In this document: positions 5,719 through 11,492 of the stretch, one piece after another
Position numbering within the stretch: position 1 is the first letter of the stretch
How the letters are laid out: every line of letters starts with the position of its first letter
Source of the DNA: Streptosporangiaceae bacterium
GTDB lineage: Bacteria; Actinomycetota; Actinomycetes; Streptosporangiales; Streptosporangiaceae
Reading direction: 5' to 3'
DNA: 11,492 nt
Assembly: GCA_030040475.1 (NCBI GenBank)
Contig: JASHTQ010000414.1
Location: 1 to 11,492 of the forward strand
The notes under the pieces: generated by a model
Database searches by the model: none
The model's input: only the letters and a program-made list of their open reading frames with translations
What the model was told of the DNA's origin: nothing
Position numbers and translations under genes: made by a program

Positions 5719-7545
5719 ATGGCCACGGAGAACCACCCTCGACCACAGTTGGTCCGGCATCGCTGGGTCGATCTTTGCGGCGAGTGGCAGTTTGCTTACG
5801 ACGACACCGACATCGGCATCCGCGAGGGCTGGCCTAATCGCCGTGACGTCTTCGACCGCACGATCGTCGTGCCGTTCCCGCCGGAGTCCCCGGCGAGCGG
5901 CATCGGAATCGCCGCGCCGCACCCGGTGTTGTGGTACCGCCGTGTGTTCACCGTCGATGAGGCAGACATCGGCGGCCGCCTTTTGCTCCACTTCGGCGCG
6001 GTCGATTATCGGGCCGAGGTCTGGGTCAACGGCCAGTCGGTCGTCCGCCACGAAGGCGGGCACACGCCGTTCACGGCCGACATCACCGGCGTCGTGCGGC
6101 CCGGAGAGCAGGTTCTCGTCGTCCGGGCCGAGGACCAGTGCGACGAGGGCCAACCGAGGGGCAAGCAGTACTGGAACGCCGTGCCCGAGCAGATCTGGTA
6201 CAGCCGTACCTCCGGAATCTGGCAGACGGTCTGGCTCGAACCCGTTCCCGCCACGTACGTGTCCGCGATCCGGTGGACGCCCGACGTCGACCGGGAGAGG
6301 CTGACCGTTCAGGTATCGATACGGCCGCCTGCATCGCGGCCGCTGCGCCTCCGGCTGGAGTTGCGCCTTCACGGCGAGACGCTGGCCGACGACGTCGTCC
6401 TGTTCCAGGGGAGCGATCTCACCCGGGAGATCGCCATGGCCGCGGGCGTGCCGAGGGGTACCAGGAACGAGCGCCTGTGGTCGCCCGACTATCCCAACCT
6501 CATCGACGCGACCTTGACGCTGATGGACGGCGACGTCGCGGTCGACCAGGTCGCAAGCTATGTCGGCTTTCGCGGCGTCGGGACCGAGGACGGGAGATTT
6601 CTCCTGAACGGCCGGCCGTATTTCCTCCGGCTTGTGCTGAACCAGGGATACTGGCCGGAATCACACCTGGCAGCGCCGGACGCCGACGCGCTGCAACGCG
6701 AGGTCCGCGCGATCAAGATGATGGGCTTCAACGGCGTGCGGGTACACCAGAAGGTCGAGGATCCGCGCTTCTTGTACTGGTGTGACCGGCTGGGCCTGCT
6801 GGTCTGGGCCGAAATGCCGAGCGCCTATTCCTTCTCCGCCTCCGCGGTGCAGCGACTCACCCGTGAGTGGCTCGAGGTGCTGCATCGTGATCACAGCCAT
6901 CCGTGCGTCGTGACGTGGGTGCCCTTTAACGAGAGCTGGGGGGTGCCCGGCCTTCGCGACTCGGCGCAGCAGCAGGCATACGTCCGGGCGATATTCCAGC
7001 TGACCCACGCCGTCGACGGCACCCGGCCGGTGGTGGCCAACGATGGGTGGGAGCACATTGACGGCGACATGCTGGGCATCCACGATTACACATCGCACGG
7101 GGAGGCACTGCATGACCGCTACGGTGATCCGCGGGAACTACAGCGCACGCTTCTCACGATGCAGCCCGGCTCCCACCGGCTCACGATCGACGCGCCGGCG
7201 CCGGGCGAACCGGTGGTGCTAAGCGAGTTCGGCGGCATCACCTTGCCGCCGCCGACCGAGCGAACGGCATGGTACGGCTACGGCTTCGTCGGTGACGAGG
7301 AGGCCCTGCTCGCCAAGTACGACGAGCTGACCAGTGCAGTTCTGGCGTCGACCGCGCTGGCCGGGTTCTGCTACACCCAGCTGACCGATGTGGAGCAGGA
7401 GCCCAACGGCTTGTACACGGCCGACCGCAGACCCAAGGTCGATCCCAAGCGCATCATGGCCATCACCTCGCAGCCCGCCGCCGCCCTCCCCGGAGAGGCG
7501 ATACACCCGCCGCCGCAGCCCTTAGGCACCCGGAACGCGGCTTAG
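5719..7545 (+). CDS. Glycoside hydrolase family 2 enzyme (beta-galactosidase/glucuronidase-like)
   Basis: The 608-residue protein (from ATG 5719) has the GH2 order: an N-terminal jelly-roll sugar-binding domain (about 10-175, with VWVNG and GGHTPF), an immunoglobulin-like domain (about 180-285) and a TIM barrel (about 295-570) opened by LNGRPYFLRLVLNQGYWPE. The acid/base is Glu405 in WVPFNESWG and the nucleophile is Glu503 in VLSEFGG. Both are intact, so a retaining mechanism is expected. There is no signal peptide, so it should act in the cytoplasm on imported or internally released glycans. GH2 covers beta-galactosidases, glucuronidases, mannosidases and, as I recall, some actinobacterial beta-galactofuranosidases. 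The last is tempting beside the mutase gene with which it converges. The ATG at 5701 is an alternative start; extension further up would overlap the divergent TIR gene and is unlikely. Family sure, substrate unknown. Confidence 0.9.
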   Translation: MATENHPRPQLVRHRWVDLCGEWQFAYDDTDIGIREGWPNRRDVFDRTIVVPFPPESPASGIGIAAPHPVLWYRRVFTVDEADIGGRLLLHFGAVDYRAEVWVNGQSVVRHEGGHTPFTADITGVVRPGEQVLVVRAEDQCDEGQPRGKQYWNAVPEQIWYSRTSGIWQTVWLEPVPATYVSAIRWTPDVDRERLTVQVSIRPPASRPLRLRLELRLHGETLADDVVLFQGSDLTREIAMAAGVPRGTRNERLWSPDYPNLIDATLTLMDGDVAVDQVASYVGFRGVGTEDGRFLLNGRPYFLRLVLNQGYWPESHLAAPDADALQREVRAIKMMGFNGVRVHQKVEDPRFLYWCDRLGLLVWAEMPSAYSFSASAVQRLTREWLEVLHRDHSHPCVVTWVPFNESWGVPGLRDSAQQQAYVRAIFQLTHAVDGTRPVVANDGWEHIDGDMLGIHDYTSHGEALHDRYGDPRELQRTLLTMQPGSHRLTIDAPAPGEPVVLSEFGGITLPPPTERTAWYGYGFVGDEEALLAKYDELTSAVLASTALAGFCYTQLTDVEQEPNGLYTADRRPKVDPKRIMAITSQPAAALPGEAIHPPPQPLGTRNAA

Positions 7546-8927
7546 CGTGCCGTGTCCTCTCCGCGCGGCAGCCACGTCCGTTCGGGCCGGTCGAGAAGCA
7601 TGGCATCGGCGAATTCCACCCCCTGCATCAGGGAGTGATCCATGTTGCCGATCTCGTACAGCCAGGCGCCGAAGCGGCCACGGGACCAGATGCCCCGGCT
7701 ACGCAGCCACGGCTGAATCGTGCCGAGCGCGGAGTCTCTTCCGAGGGTGGGGACCGGGTAGCTCTTCGCCGGGGAGACGCGCCAGCGGGCCACGATCCGA
7801 TCCAGGTCGGCATCTTCCAGCAGCCCGGTCGTCACCAGCCCGCGGAGCACCCTGGCGAGGATGGTCCGCGAGTCTTCCGGCTTATGGTCCGACCAGGACG
7901 TCTCGGCAAGCAGGCTGAACTGGCCCGGCCGCGGCGTAACGAACGGCGAATAATTGGACAGGTAGGTCACCCGGTAAAAGGGGACGTCGCTCTCGGGAAA
8001 GTAGATCCAGTTCTTCGCGCTGTCGTTCGGCCGGTCAATCCCGATCCCGACCACGTGGGTACCGCTCGAGCGCAGGCCGCGGGCGGCGCGGCGGATCTCC
8101 TTCGGCGCGCTCTCGATGGCGGCGACCAGGTCATCGAGTGGCATCGTCGATAGCAGGACGTCGTAGTCGAAGACCCGGCCGTCGGCGGTGGCAACCCGCT
8201 TGGCGGCCGCGTCGACCGCGATCACGCGGCAGTCGAGCAGCAGCCGGGGCGCCAGGGCGCGGCCGACTTGCTCCCAGAGGAATCCCGAGCCACCGCGCAG
8301 CGGGTAGCTGAAACTGCTGTTCGGTCCCCAGTTCATGCCCGGTTCATCAAGCAGGACGTTCCGCAGCAATTGCTCGATACTGACGGCAGCGACCCGCTCG
8401 TCGATCCAGTCGAAACTCATCAGTTCTGGCGGGGTGGCCCATACCTTCGCGTTGTAAGGAATCATGAAGTGGTCGGCAATCCCGTTGCCCATAGTTGCGC
8501 GGATCCAGTCACCGAAATTCCGTGGCTGCCCGCGACCCGGCCGCTCGATCGCGGCTTGCACGGCGCCGCTTACGCAGTCATAGATCGTCTGCGGCTCCAG
8601 CCTGCGGATGTTCATCTGGAACGGATAGCCGATAAATCGGTTTTCCATCCAGATCCAGGCCTGCCTGGTCACGGTCGAAACCTGATCACCCAACATGCGC
8701 CGGAGCAGCTCGTCATGGTACTCATAGTGGCTGAACATCACATGCCCGCCGATATCCCAGGTGAAGCCCGCGCAGTCGACATATGATTTCGCCAGGCCGC
8801 CGACCCGATCGCTTTCCTCAAGCAGCACCCAGTTGTCGTAGCCGAGCTCCTGCAGGCGGTAACCCGCCCCGAGGCCTGTCGGGCCGGCGCCGATAATCAC
8901 GATCCGCGGGTTCGCGGGGCTGCTCAT
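7542..8927 (-). CDS. glf: UDP-galactopyranose mutase homologue, eukaryotic-type (FAD enzyme)
   Basis: The start is the ATG at 8927, behind GAGGAAGG (8932-8939); the product is 461 residues. The N-terminus is a Rossmann FAD site: GAGPTGLG 13-20, Glu37, RVGG 41-44. The rest closely follows fungal UDP-galactopyranose mutase as I remember it: GGHVMFSHY 60-68, YPFQMNI 101-107, PYNAKVWATP 157-166, NWGPN 199-203, WIYFPES 307-313, FYRVTYLSNYSP 317-328, and GRFGAWLYEIGNMDHS 417-432. Residues matching the Aspergillus active site are all present: His62, Tyr101, Gln104, Trp163, Arg178, Asn203, Trp307, Tyr309, Arg319, Tyr326, Tyr390, Arg418, Tyr424, Asn428. The reaction would interconvert UDP-galactopyranose and UDP-galactofuranose, using reduced FAD. 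Classical bacterial Glf is shorter and differs through most of these blocks. It follows the glycosyltransferase gene by 28 bases. A related FAD oxidoreductase with another substrate cannot be excluded. Confidence 0.8.
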   Translation of the reverse strand: MSSPANPRIVIIGAGPTGLGAGYRLQELGYDNWVLLEESDRVGGLAKSYVDCAGFTWDIGGHVMFSHYEYHDELLRRMLGDQVSTVTRQAWIWMENRFIGYPFQMNIRRLEPQTIYDCVSGAVQAAIERPGRGQPRNFGDWIRATMGNGIADHFMIPYNAKVWATPPELMSFDWIDERVAAVSIEQLLRNVLLDEPGMNWGPNSSFSYPLRGGSGFLWEQVGRALAPRLLLDCRVIAVDAAAKRVATADGRVFDYDVLLSTMPLDDLVAAIESAPKEIRRAARGLRSSGTHVVGIGIDRPNDSAKNWIYFPESDVPFYRVTYLSNYSPFVTPRPGQFSLLAETSWSDHKPEDSRTILARVLRGLVTTGLLEDADLDRIVARWRVSPAKSYPVPTLGRDSALGTIQPWLRSRGIWSRGRFGAWLYEIGNMDHSLMQGVEFADAMLLDRPERTWLPRGEDTAR

Positions 8928-8931
8928 GCCG

Positions 8932-8939
8932 CCTTCCTC
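8932..8939 (-). promoter_or_regulatory. Ribosome binding site of the mutase gene
   Basis: The minus strand reads GAGGAAGG, then CGGC, then ATG. It lies in the 28-base gap after the glycosyltransferase stop and selects the ATG at 8927 over an in-frame start 54 bases further upstream that would overlap the previous gene. Confidence 0.75.
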
Positions 8940-8955
8940 GCCGCGCCCGGCATGC

Positions 8956-10023
8956 TCAACGAGCTGTTCGCAGATCAGCAAAGGTGAGGCTCTCAGCGGG
9001 AAGCATTTCCCTGAAGCGAACGTACCTGTTAATTAGATTGCGCCAGCCCGCACGGGGCAAGCCCGAGTGATCGATCAATTCGTCCAGCAATCCGCGGGCC
9101 GAGTAGGCGTCCCTGACCAGCGGCATCCCCAGCCGCTGACAGACACGGCTGGTGGAGGTTTCGAGCCCGGGAACCCCCGGCATAAGCAAGAAGGGGACGC
9201 CGGCGTCCGCGGCCTCCTGGAGGGTGAGGGACCCTGGCTTGGTGACGATCAGGTCATACTCATGGAACGTCCGGGCCAGGTCCGGGAAGAACTGCAGAAT
9301 GCGTATTCCAGGAAAGTCGCTGCGCATAGTGGCGGCTAGCCTGTCGTTATTGCCGCAGGCGACTGTCAGGACCGGCCGGCACCGCGCCTTGAGCAGACCC
9401 GAGGTTATCTCCCAGATAGGTCCCACGCCCTCAGCCCCGCCGATCACGAGGATATGCGGCCGGGCAGACCGCGGTGCGCTTTTAACCGTCGCCGCGATCG
9501 GTAGTCCGGTAGGAAGGCGCCGGACAATGACCCGGCCGGGAGGAACGCCGGCCCGTACCGCGTGTGCGCGCATCTGCTGGCTAGCCAGCACGTACAGGCT
9601 GGCGTTCGGGGTGAACCACTCGGCCGGCCCGCTGAACAGGTCCGTGGGCACTACCACCACATTGCAAGCGAAGCTGTTGAGGTCATCGATATAGTTGCAG
9701 TAGAGCGGGTGGGTGATGATCACAAGATCGGCCTCCGCCTCGGCCTCGCCTATCGCGACATGCGGCGGGATTATCCAGCGGATTATCGAGCGGTTGAGGG
9801 CGCGAACCGTGCGGAGCCGGCGGCTGTAATAGTAAAGGGCCCAGACGGCGGGCAGGCTGGTGACCAGGTACGAGTACGCCTTCGGGATAATATTGGAATT
9901 GTCGGCGGCGCCGGCATCGGATATCTTGATCGCGGTGGCTTCTTCGTCGAGTCGTGTCGCAATGGCAGCGGCGAGAGAACCATGAGCGCCGCCAGTCTGG
10001 GCCGTCAGGATGACGATACGCAT
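8956..10023 (-). CDS. MGDG synthase / MurG-like (GT28-type) glycosyltransferase
   Basis: This 355-residue GT-B fold protein resembles the diacylglycerol glycosyltransferase/MGDG synthase group, which moves a sugar from a nucleotide donor to a lipid at the inner membrane face. Its N-terminal half has GGAHGSLAAA (11-20, the usual Gly-Gly-x-His loop), DLVIITHPL (99-107) and VVVVPTDLF (122-130), which match the MGDG_synth domain. The C-terminal half has HILVIGGAEGVGP (190-202) and the donor-site signature DLIVTKPGSLTLQEA (257-271), then GVPFLLMPGVPGLE. No signal peptide or clear membrane helix is seen, so peripheral membrane binding is likely. The ATG at 10023 places the first strand (MRIVILTAQ) correctly but has no Shine-Dalgarno site. 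A GTG at 10065 would add 14 residues that the fold does not need. It is probably co-transcribed with the downstream mutase gene. Donor and acceptor are unknown. Confidence 0.82.
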   Translation of the reverse strand: MRIVILTAQTGGAHGSLAAAIATRLDEEATAIKISDAGAADNSNIIPKAYSYLVTSLPAVWALYYYSRRLRTVRALNRSIIRWIIPPHVAIGEAEAEADLVIITHPLYCNYIDDLNSFACNVVVVPTDLFSGPAEWFTPNASLYVLASQQMRAHAVRAGVPPGRVIVRRLPTGLPIAATVKSAPRSARPHILVIGGAEGVGPIWEITSGLLKARCRPVLTVACGNNDRLAATMRSDFPGIRILQFFPDLARTFHEYDLIVTKPGSLTLQEAADAGVPFLLMPGVPGLETSTSRVCQRLGMPLVRDAYSARGLLDELIDHSGLPRAGWRNLINRYVRFREMLPAESLTFADLRTAR

Positions 10024-10048
10024 AACACGAGATCGATCCGCTGGAATA

Positions 10049-10067
10049 CCGTGCCCCTCCGGCACGG
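10049..10067 (-). promoter_or_regulatory. Perfect hairpin with GGAGG as its loop
   Basis: On the minus strand CCGTGCC and GGCACGG form a perfect 7-base-pair stem around the five-base loop GGAGG, a full anti-16S sequence. The loop lies 32 bases before the ATG at 10023, too far to serve it directly. It overlaps the alternative GTG at 10065. It may expose or mask ribosome binding, be a protein operator, or be chance. Confidence 0.45.
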
Positions 10068-10171
10068 GCCGGCTGGCAGGTGACGCTTACCGTTGGCACC
10101 CGAGTGGGGTCCCGGGTCGCCCTTCCCCGAGCGCCACGACATAACGTATGCCATCGGCCGGTAACCCGCAC

Positions 10172-10184
10172 CCTGCGCAGCAGG
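10172..10184 (-). repeat. Small inverted repeat in the leader
   Basis: CCTGC and GCAGG pair perfectly around a three-base loop. It is not followed by a T-run, so it is not a standard terminator. Short perfect stems are common in GC-rich DNA, and this is only notable together with the neighbouring hairpin. Confidence 0.3.
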
Positions 10185-10305
10185 CACGACCGACTCCCGG
10201 CCGCCAGCATCCTGCATACCTATTACGATGCGCGATAGGCTCACGAAAAGCTAGGCCGCCATTTTATTTCCGAATCACGGGTTATGGCGCGGGCCGAAGT
10301 GAGCG

Positions 10306-11103
10306 CTACGCAGGGGGCAGCGGGTAGCGCAGGCCGACCAAGGCGGCCAGGTCGCCGAGGGTGAGCTCGAACATCGGTGCCGGATCGGCGAGCGCGAAGC
10401 TCATGTGGCCGAACACCTCCATCGCCACCGCCCCGTACAGCACCGTCCAGCAGCGCAGGAAGGTCAGCACCGCGCCGACCGGGATGTCGGTGCCCAGCCA
10501 GTCGCGGTAATAGATGAGCTGATCTCGCAGCCCCGGATCCAGATCGGAGTCCGCCGGAACGGCAAACGGCGCCAGCCGCCACAGCTCGAGGAACAGCGTG
10601 AAGAACGTGCCGGCGAACTCCAGCGCGCACTCGTCCGCGACGTCGTACCGCCCGTCGTCAAGCCCGGGCAGCGGCACGCCGAACAGCAGCCCGAACTCCG
10701 CCTTATGGCCCATCGCCCAGCGCCGGAACTCCCGGCACGCCTCGATCATCTTGACCGTGATGTGCTCGGTCGTGCCGCCTCCCTCGGGCAGCGAGACGTC
10801 GTGGATGGCCCGCCGGATGTCCGAGCCGAGTTCGGTGAAGATGCTGGCGACGACGTGCCTGATCAGCTCCTCGTGGCTGCCGAAATACCGGTAGAGCCCC
10901 GGCGCGGTCATGCCCATCTCGCGCGCGATGGCGCGCAGCGAGATCGCCTCGGGCCCGCTGGCGACCAGCAGGCTCCGCGCGGTCTGGATGATCTCCTCGG
11001 TCGTCGCCGCGCGCAGCCGGTCCCGCCGGGACGGCGCCTGCGCCGAGCCCGGCTCAGGCGCGCCGACCCCGCCAACCCCGGTTGCCTCCGCGGCGTGTGT
11101 CAC
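10306..11103 (-). CDS. TetR-family transcriptional repressor
   Basis: This 265-residue protein starts at GTG 11103, behind AGGAGG (11109-11114, five-base spacer). A 25-residue Ala/Gly-rich tail precedes the TetR N-terminal domain. The helix-turn-helix covers about 53-80 (ISLRAIAREMGMTAPGLYRY), typical of TetR recognition helices. The C-terminal half, about 90-265, contains EFRRWAMGHKAEFGLLFGVP and resembles the WHG-type TetR ligand-binding domain found in many actinobacterial repressors. The gene diverges from an MMPL-type exporter, the usual arrangement in which the repressor controls itself and the pump until a hydrophobic ligand binds. Palindromes in the shared intergenic region are candidate operators. 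The ligand is unknown. A TTG six codons upstream is possible but lacks the ribosome binding site. Confidence 0.9.
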   Translation of the reverse strand: MTHAAEATGVGGVGAPEPGSAQAPSRRDRLRAATTEEIIQTARSLLVASGPEAISLRAIAREMGMTAPGLYRYFGSHEELIRHVVASIFTELGSDIRRAIHDVSLPEGGGTTEHITVKMIEACREFRRWAMGHKAEFGLLFGVPLPGLDDGRYDVADECALEFAGTFFTLFLELWRLAPFAVPADSDLDPGLRDQLIYYRDWLGTDIPVGAVLTFLRCWTVLYGAVAMEVFGHMSFALADPAPMFELTLGDLAALVGLRYPLPPA

Positions 11104-11180
11104 AGCAGCCTCCTGGACCAAGTCTTACCGTCGAGCGCCACCCGCTGGCGAGACCCGCGACCCGTCCACAGTAAACACCC

Positions 11181-11186
11181 TTGACA
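11181..11186 (+). promoter_or_regulatory. Possible -35 (TTGACA) for the MMPL gene
   Basis: A perfect TTGACA occurs in the exporter's direction. No good -10 lies 16-18 bases downstream (GAAGTT at 17), so the promoter may depend on another sigma factor or the match may be chance. Confidence 0.3.
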
Positions 11187-11212
11187 GAGCGAACACCGTA
11201 TGCGAAGTTAGC

Positions 11213-11224
11213 ACTGTTATCAGT
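11213..11224. promoter_or_regulatory. Candidate TetR operator half-palindrome (ACTG-TTAT-CAGT)
   Basis: Four-base perfect arms surround TTAT. The site overlaps the proposed -10 of the repressor promoter, where a bound TetR dimer would block transcription. The arms are short, so this is suggestive only. Confidence 0.35.
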
Positions 11225-11249
11225 TTACACCGTTTACTTGAGTAATCAA
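11222..11249 (-). promoter_or_regulatory. Candidate promoter of the TetR gene
   Basis: On the minus strand TTGATT (11244-11249) and TAAACT (11222-11227) are separated by 16 bases, each one or two bases from consensus. Transcription would start near 11215, giving a leader of roughly 110 bases. Both hexamers are overlapped by the two short palindromes. Confidence 0.45.
11234..11245. promoter_or_regulatory. Candidate TetR operator palindrome (TTACT-TG-AGTAA)
   Basis: Perfect five-base arms flank a two-base centre. It sits inside the -35/spacer region of the repressor promoter and about 33 bases before the exporter start, where binding could affect both genes. The nearby GTTTAC words at 11223 and 11232 and GTAAAC at 11171 may be parts of the same recognition system. 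Confidence 0.45.
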
Positions 11250-11277
11250 CAAAAACTTCCAAGGTCCTGGAGGCAGG

Positions 11278-11492
11278 ATGTTCGAGACGTGGGGACGAAC
11301 CCTGTACCGGAGGCGGCGGCTGACCCTGAGCGTCGCGCTCCTCTTCGTGATCTTTGCCGCCGTATGGGGCACCGGCGTGTTCGGGAAGCTCTCCTCGGGC
11401 GACAACTTCACCCCGCCGTCCAGCCAGAGCCAGCGCGAGGCCAACCAGGCCGCCCAGGTGTTCGGCCGGAACGACGCCGACGTGGTGGTCCT
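11278..11492 (+). CDS. MMPL/RND-family membrane transporter, N-terminal fragment
   Basis: The ATG at 11278 follows GGAGG (11269-11273) by four bases. The 71 complete codons seen run off the right edge. The product has a short basic cytoplasmic start (RTLYRRRRL), one membrane helix at about residues 16-36, and then KLSSGDNFTPPSSQSQREAN and VFGRNDADVVV. This matches the start of the first periplasmic/extracytoplasmic domain of MMPL proteins, where Ser-Gly-x-Phe and an FG...DVVVL strand recur. MMPL proteins use the proton gradient to export lipids or hydrophobic compounds. The divergent TetR repressor probably controls it. The substrate and the rest of the protein cannot be seen. Confidence 0.85.
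   Translation, partial: MFETWGRTLYRRRRLTLSVALLFVIFAAVWGTGVFGKLSSGDNFTPPSSQSQREANQAAQVFGRNDADVVV

Larger units (their letters stand above)
10024..10305 (-). other. Non-coding leader/intergenic region upstream of the glycosyltransferase
   Basis: About 280 bases separate the TetR stop from the glycosyltransferase start, both on the minus strand. Reading on the minus strand, a TAAAAT (10261-10266) could be a -10, without a clear -35. Several inverted repeats follow: CCTGC-TGC-GCAGG (10172-10184), an ACCCG/CGGGT pair near 10100-10120, and the hairpin at 10049-10067. I could not match the region to a known riboswitch class. The open frames that cross it look like chance. Confidence 0.4.

Noticed and set aside
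5640..5726. 29-residue N-terminal extension of the TIR protein
   Set aside because: The TIR fold begins right after the ATG at 5639, which has a strong GGGGGAG site; the extension has neither domain nor ribosome binding site.
5584..6372. Minus-strand open frame of 262 codons
   Set aside because: It is antisense to the N-terminal sugar-binding domain of the GH2 enzyme and overlaps the TIR gene start.
7542..8927. Protoporphyrinogen oxidase (HemG/HemY) label
   Set aside because: Shared features are limited to the FAD Rossmann site; the middle and C-terminal blocks match the eukaryotic-type mutase instead, and no haem genes are nearby.
10005..10244. Small minus-strand open frame of 79 codons ahead of the glycosyltransferase
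   Set aside because: It overlaps the start of the glycosyltransferase, has no ribosome binding site or recognisable motif, and its codon use does not look coding.
1..11492. CRISPR array, insertion sequence, tRNA or integrase-type mobile element
   Set aside because: No regularly spaced repeats, no transposase or integrase frame, no terminal inverted repeats and no tRNA-like sequence were seen on either strand by eye.

Overview
The window looks like a piece of a high-GC actinomycete chromosome. Codon third positions are mostly G or C, GTG starts are common, and Shine-Dalgarno sites are of the GGAGG type. The gene families also fit: a TetR repressor beside an MMPL exporter, and an ATPase with the C-terminus usual in actinobacterial LuxR/AfsR-like proteins. 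I saw no rRNA, tRNA, CRISPR array, insertion sequence or integrase. Genus cannot be called from the sequence alone.

Layout, left to right. (1) 1-985, minus: the N-terminal 328 codons of an unrecognised acidic protein that runs off the left edge. (2) 986-1303: a divergent intergenic region with a tandem repeat and a TATAAT promoter. (3) 1304-2844, plus: a translationally coupled membrane pair, a CdsA-type CTP:phosphatidate cytidylyltransferase homologue and a CDP-alcohol phosphatidyltransferase. It carries many ATA, CTA and AGA codons, unlike its neighbours. (4) 2940-5639, minus: an 899-residue TIR/NB-ARC/TPR protein, i.e. a prokaryotic NLR-like (STAND) protein with the TIR catalytic glutamate in place. 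(5) 5719-7545, plus: an intracellular glycoside hydrolase family 2 enzyme. Its stop codon interlocks with that of the next gene. (6) 7542-10023, minus: a two-gene unit of an MGDG-synthase/MurG-like (GT28-type) glycosyltransferase followed by a FAD enzyme that resembles the eukaryotic class of UDP-galactopyranose mutase far more than bacterial Glf. (7) 10024-10305: a non-coding leader with inverted repeats. (8) 10306-11492: a TetR repressor (minus) diverging from the start of an MMPL/RND-type exporter (plus), with palindromic candidate operators between them.

How it may fit together (inference). The mutase would make UDP-galactofuranose. The glycosyltransferase beside it belongs to a group that glycosylates lipid acceptors. 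The convergent GH2 enzyme could remove or recycle such sugars. The CdsA/phosphatidyltransferase pair could make the phospholipid-type acceptor. Together the window could encode synthesis and turnover of an unusual, possibly galactofuranosyl, membrane glycolipid, with a TIR-NLR sensor embedded between the two halves. The strongest observations are the eukaryote-type mutase with a full set of active-site residues, the intact TIR-NB-ARC-TPR protein, and the CdsA homologue whose near-invariant GHGG motif reads GFGG.
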